7,910 bases of DNA from Mycobacterium sp. (lineage in GTDB: Bacteria > Actinomycetota > Actinomycetes > Mycobacteriales > Mycobacteriaceae). The first letter of the stretch is position 1. Every line of letters begins with the position of its first letter. The position numbers and the translations under genes were made by a program. The stretch covers positions 1-7,910 of the forward strand of contig JAQTVU010000083.1 of assembly GCA_028706695.1 (NCBI GenBank), read 5' to 3'. Below, piece by piece: positions 7,357-7,910 of this stretch. The notes beneath the pieces are model-generated. The model saw nothing but the letters and a program-made list of their open reading frames with translations. It was not told where the DNA came from and ran no database searches.

Positions 7357-7378
7357 GGTCGGCTTCAGGTCGGCTTCG
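7357..7378 (+). repeat. 11-bp tandem duplication that shifts the transposase frame
   Basis: GGTCGGCTTCA (7357-7367) is followed directly by GGTCGGCTTCG (7368-7378), identical in 10 of 11 positions. Removing one unit restores a continuous frame from YSVGF to DLDARVRAAL, so this is a slippage-type duplication rather than original sequence. Confidence 0.85.
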
Positions 7379-7593
7379 ACCTGGACGCCCGGGTGCGGGC
7401 CGCGCTGGCCGTGTTGCCCGCCACCGCCTGGGACCCCGCCCTGGATGCCGCCGGCACCCCACGCCAGGACGCGCAGGTCGTCGAGGTCACCGGCCTGCTG
7501 CGCGACAGCCACGGTGGTGACCAACTGGGCACCTGGCCGACCGGGATGCGCATCCTGGTGCGCCGCGAACCCATCGAGACCGGAGCCCAGCTG

Positions 7594-7610
7594 TGTCATC
7601 TGCCAGCGTG
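7594..7610 (+). repeat. 17-nt direct repeat, copy 2 (at the IS1380/IS21 junction)
   Basis: This is an exact second copy of 6669-6685, lying where the IS1380 protein similarity ends and directly before the IS21-like terminal region. Read in the transposase frame it gives Cys-His-Leu-Pro-Ala and then TGA (7609-7611), so it also supplies the stop codon of the truncated frame. Confidence 0.85.
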
Positions 7611-7704
7611 AAGGGACCACTGTGAGCTGATTTTTGCCAGGATCATGGGCCCACCTGGATTGCCAGTTATGGGAGCACCGGCGTGTTGTGCCGGTGGTCC
7701 CTTC
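7610..7704 (+). repeat. Perfect 11-bp inverted repeat spanning the upstream region of istA
   Basis: GAAGGGACCAC (7610-7620) is the exact reverse complement of GTGGTCCCTTC (7694-7704), with 73 bases between the arms. Inside it, CACCGGC (7676-7682) and GCCGGTG (7690-7696) form a compact hairpin with a 7-nt loop. The inner hairpin's 3' arm shares three bases (7694-7696) with the outer arm, so the two structures compete at their edges. The repeat may belong to the IS21-like end or to its transcript leader. Confidence 0.6.
7634..7673 (+). repeat. Two imperfect direct repeats near the IS21-like left end
   Basis: The units TTGCCAG-GATC-ATGGG (7634-7649) and TTGCCAG-TT-ATGGG (7660-7673) share TTGCCAG and ATGGG with different short centres. 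They start 26 nt apart, and are candidate transposase-binding sites. Confidence 0.5.
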
Positions 7705-7756
7705 GTTTGCGCGTTGGCTCGGCCGTGGCATCGGATCACGGAAGGGATGGGCGTGC

Positions 7757-7910
7757 ATGGGTTACCGGGAGGTTGCTGTGGAGGAGATCAAAGAGGTGCT
7801 GCGGTTGTGGCTGGGTCTGGTTGTGGGGTTGCCCAGGCCGGGGCTGCGCACTATCGCCGCGCATGTGGGCGTGGACCGCAAGACGGTGCGCCGCTATGTG
7901 AGCGCCGCCG
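7757..7910 (+). CDS. istA: IS21-family transposase IstA, N-terminal part (3'-partial)
   Basis: Fifty-one residues are visible before the window ends, in an open frame. MGYREVAVEEIKEVLRLWL at the start, followed by LRTIAAHVGVDRKTVRRYV (30-48), is the helix-turn-helix N-terminus characteristic of actinobacterial IS21-family transposases; the second helix reads DRKTVRRYV. The LGLVVGLPRPG segment (19-29) between the two is longer than the one usually seen here. IstA carries the DDE catalytic domain, which is outside the window, and works with the ATPase helper IstB, normally encoded just downstream. GAAGGG (7741-7746) lies 10 nt before the ATG and is the likely ribosome binding site. Whether the element is intact cannot be judged. 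Confidence 0.75.
   Translation, partial: MGYREVAVEEIKEVLRLWLGLVVGLPRPGLRTIAAHVGVDRKTVRRYVSAA

Larger units (their letters stand above)
6474..7593 (+). mobile_element. IS1380-family insertion sequence remnant, 3'-truncated
   Basis: The assignment rests on the encoded transposase, including FGPVASATTAWRALNELD and RIDATLITAYSDKESA. The left limit is a guess (CCTCGAT at 6474); the right limit is where similarity to the expected protein stops, after the Gln-Leu codons at about 7593. No right-hand inverted repeat or target duplication is visible, because the C-terminal third is missing and the DNA runs into sequence of a different, IS21-like element. The copy is dead: two frameshifts plus truncation. 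Confidence 0.6.
6594..7611 (+). pseudogene. IS1380-family transposase, two frameshifts and C-terminal truncation
   Basis: Read from the ATG at 6594, the N-terminus (MQVTTEWSRRLDVGVRGEDA...) suits this family, but it stops at a TGA soon after 6683. One base is missing at about 6683-6684 (GCGTG where GCGNTG is needed), so the frame moves and continues as LADKTGLTSAW, the FGPVASATTAWRAL block and RIDATLITAYSDKESA. The first catalytic Asp is at 7043-7045. The second is in the IDGAG block, at 7277-7279. An 11-bp tandem duplication at 7357-7378 then shifts the frame again; coding resumes as DLDARVRAALAVLPATAWDP and runs to EPIETGAQL, after which family similarity ends. The usual length is about 450 residues; some 330 remain, and the C-terminal region expected to carry the catalytic Glu is absent. 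The protein cannot be functional. Sequencing error could explain the first shift, hardly all three defects. Confidence 0.8.
7621..7910 (+). mobile_element. IS21-family insertion sequence, left end and start of istA (partial)
   Basis: The call depends on the IstA-like N-terminus at 7757 and on repeats upstream of it. TTGCCAGGATCATGGG (7634-7649) and TTGCCAGTTATGGG (7660-7673) are imperfect direct repeats, as expected of IS21 ends, which carry several internal transposase-binding repeats. IS21-family elements begin with TG, so I place the tip at TGTGAGCTGA (7621), but this position is an inference. The right end and istB lie beyond the window. Confidence 0.5.

Noticed and set aside
6594..7611. 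Programmed ribosomal frameshifting in the transposase
   Set aside because: There is no slippery heptamer at the first site, the second shift is an 11-bp tandem duplication, and the C-terminal part is missing, so decay explains it better.
7683..7901. Alternative plus-strand frame over the istA start
   Set aside because: It is out of frame with the IstA-like helix-turn-helix sequence starting at 7757 and has no family resemblance.
1..7910. tRNA, rRNA, CRISPR array or riboswitch
   Set aside because: No cloverleaf, rRNA-like stretch or regularly spaced repeat array was seen on either strand. The repeats found are only in the mobile-element region.

Overview
This window looks like high-GC Actinomycetota DNA, most plausibly from a mycobacterium or a close relative. 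The signs are GTG/ATG starts with overlapping stop-start junctions, a twin-arginine signal, and IS1380- and IS21-type transposases of actinobacterial type. The species cannot be named from the sequence alone.

Positions 1-6457 hold six tightly packed plus-strand genes, read here as the distal part of one exopolysaccharide (EPS) operon of the Wzx/Wzy type. In order they are: a polytopic MOP-type flippase cut by the window's left edge; a membrane-anchored SGNH-hydrolase-like protein; a Wzz-like chain-length protein with a degenerate kinase-like cytoplasmic domain; a Wzy-like repeat-unit polymerase; a second SGNH-like protein; and a Tat-exported right-handed beta-helix protein of the pectate-lyase type. 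Junctions are overlaps of 4, 7 and 29 bp or gaps of about 10-13 bp, so co-transcription and translational coupling are likely. The inferred division of labour is that the flippase exports lipid-linked repeat units, Wzy polymerises them, Wzz sets chain length, the SGNH pair modifies or binds acyl groups, and the beta-helix protein trims or holds the polymer outside the membrane.

Positions 6458-7910 are mobile-element debris. An IS1380-family transposase begins about 140 bp after the last EPS gene. It is broken by a single-base frameshift near 6684 and an 11-bp tandem duplication at 7357-7378, and it loses its C-terminal part near 7593. A 17-nt stretch from its N-terminal coding region (6669-6685) recurs exactly at the truncation junction (7594-7610). 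After the junction comes a non-coding stretch rich in direct and inverted repeats, which fits the left end of an IS21-family element. The start of its istA gene (from 7757) runs off the right edge.

The most interesting points are three. The two SGNH-like paralogues appear to have lost different parts of the catalytic set. The Wzz-like protein has a kinase-like domain with a ruined Walker A and no C-terminal tyrosines. The nested insertion sequences abut the end of the EPS operon and carry an unexplained 17-nt repeat.
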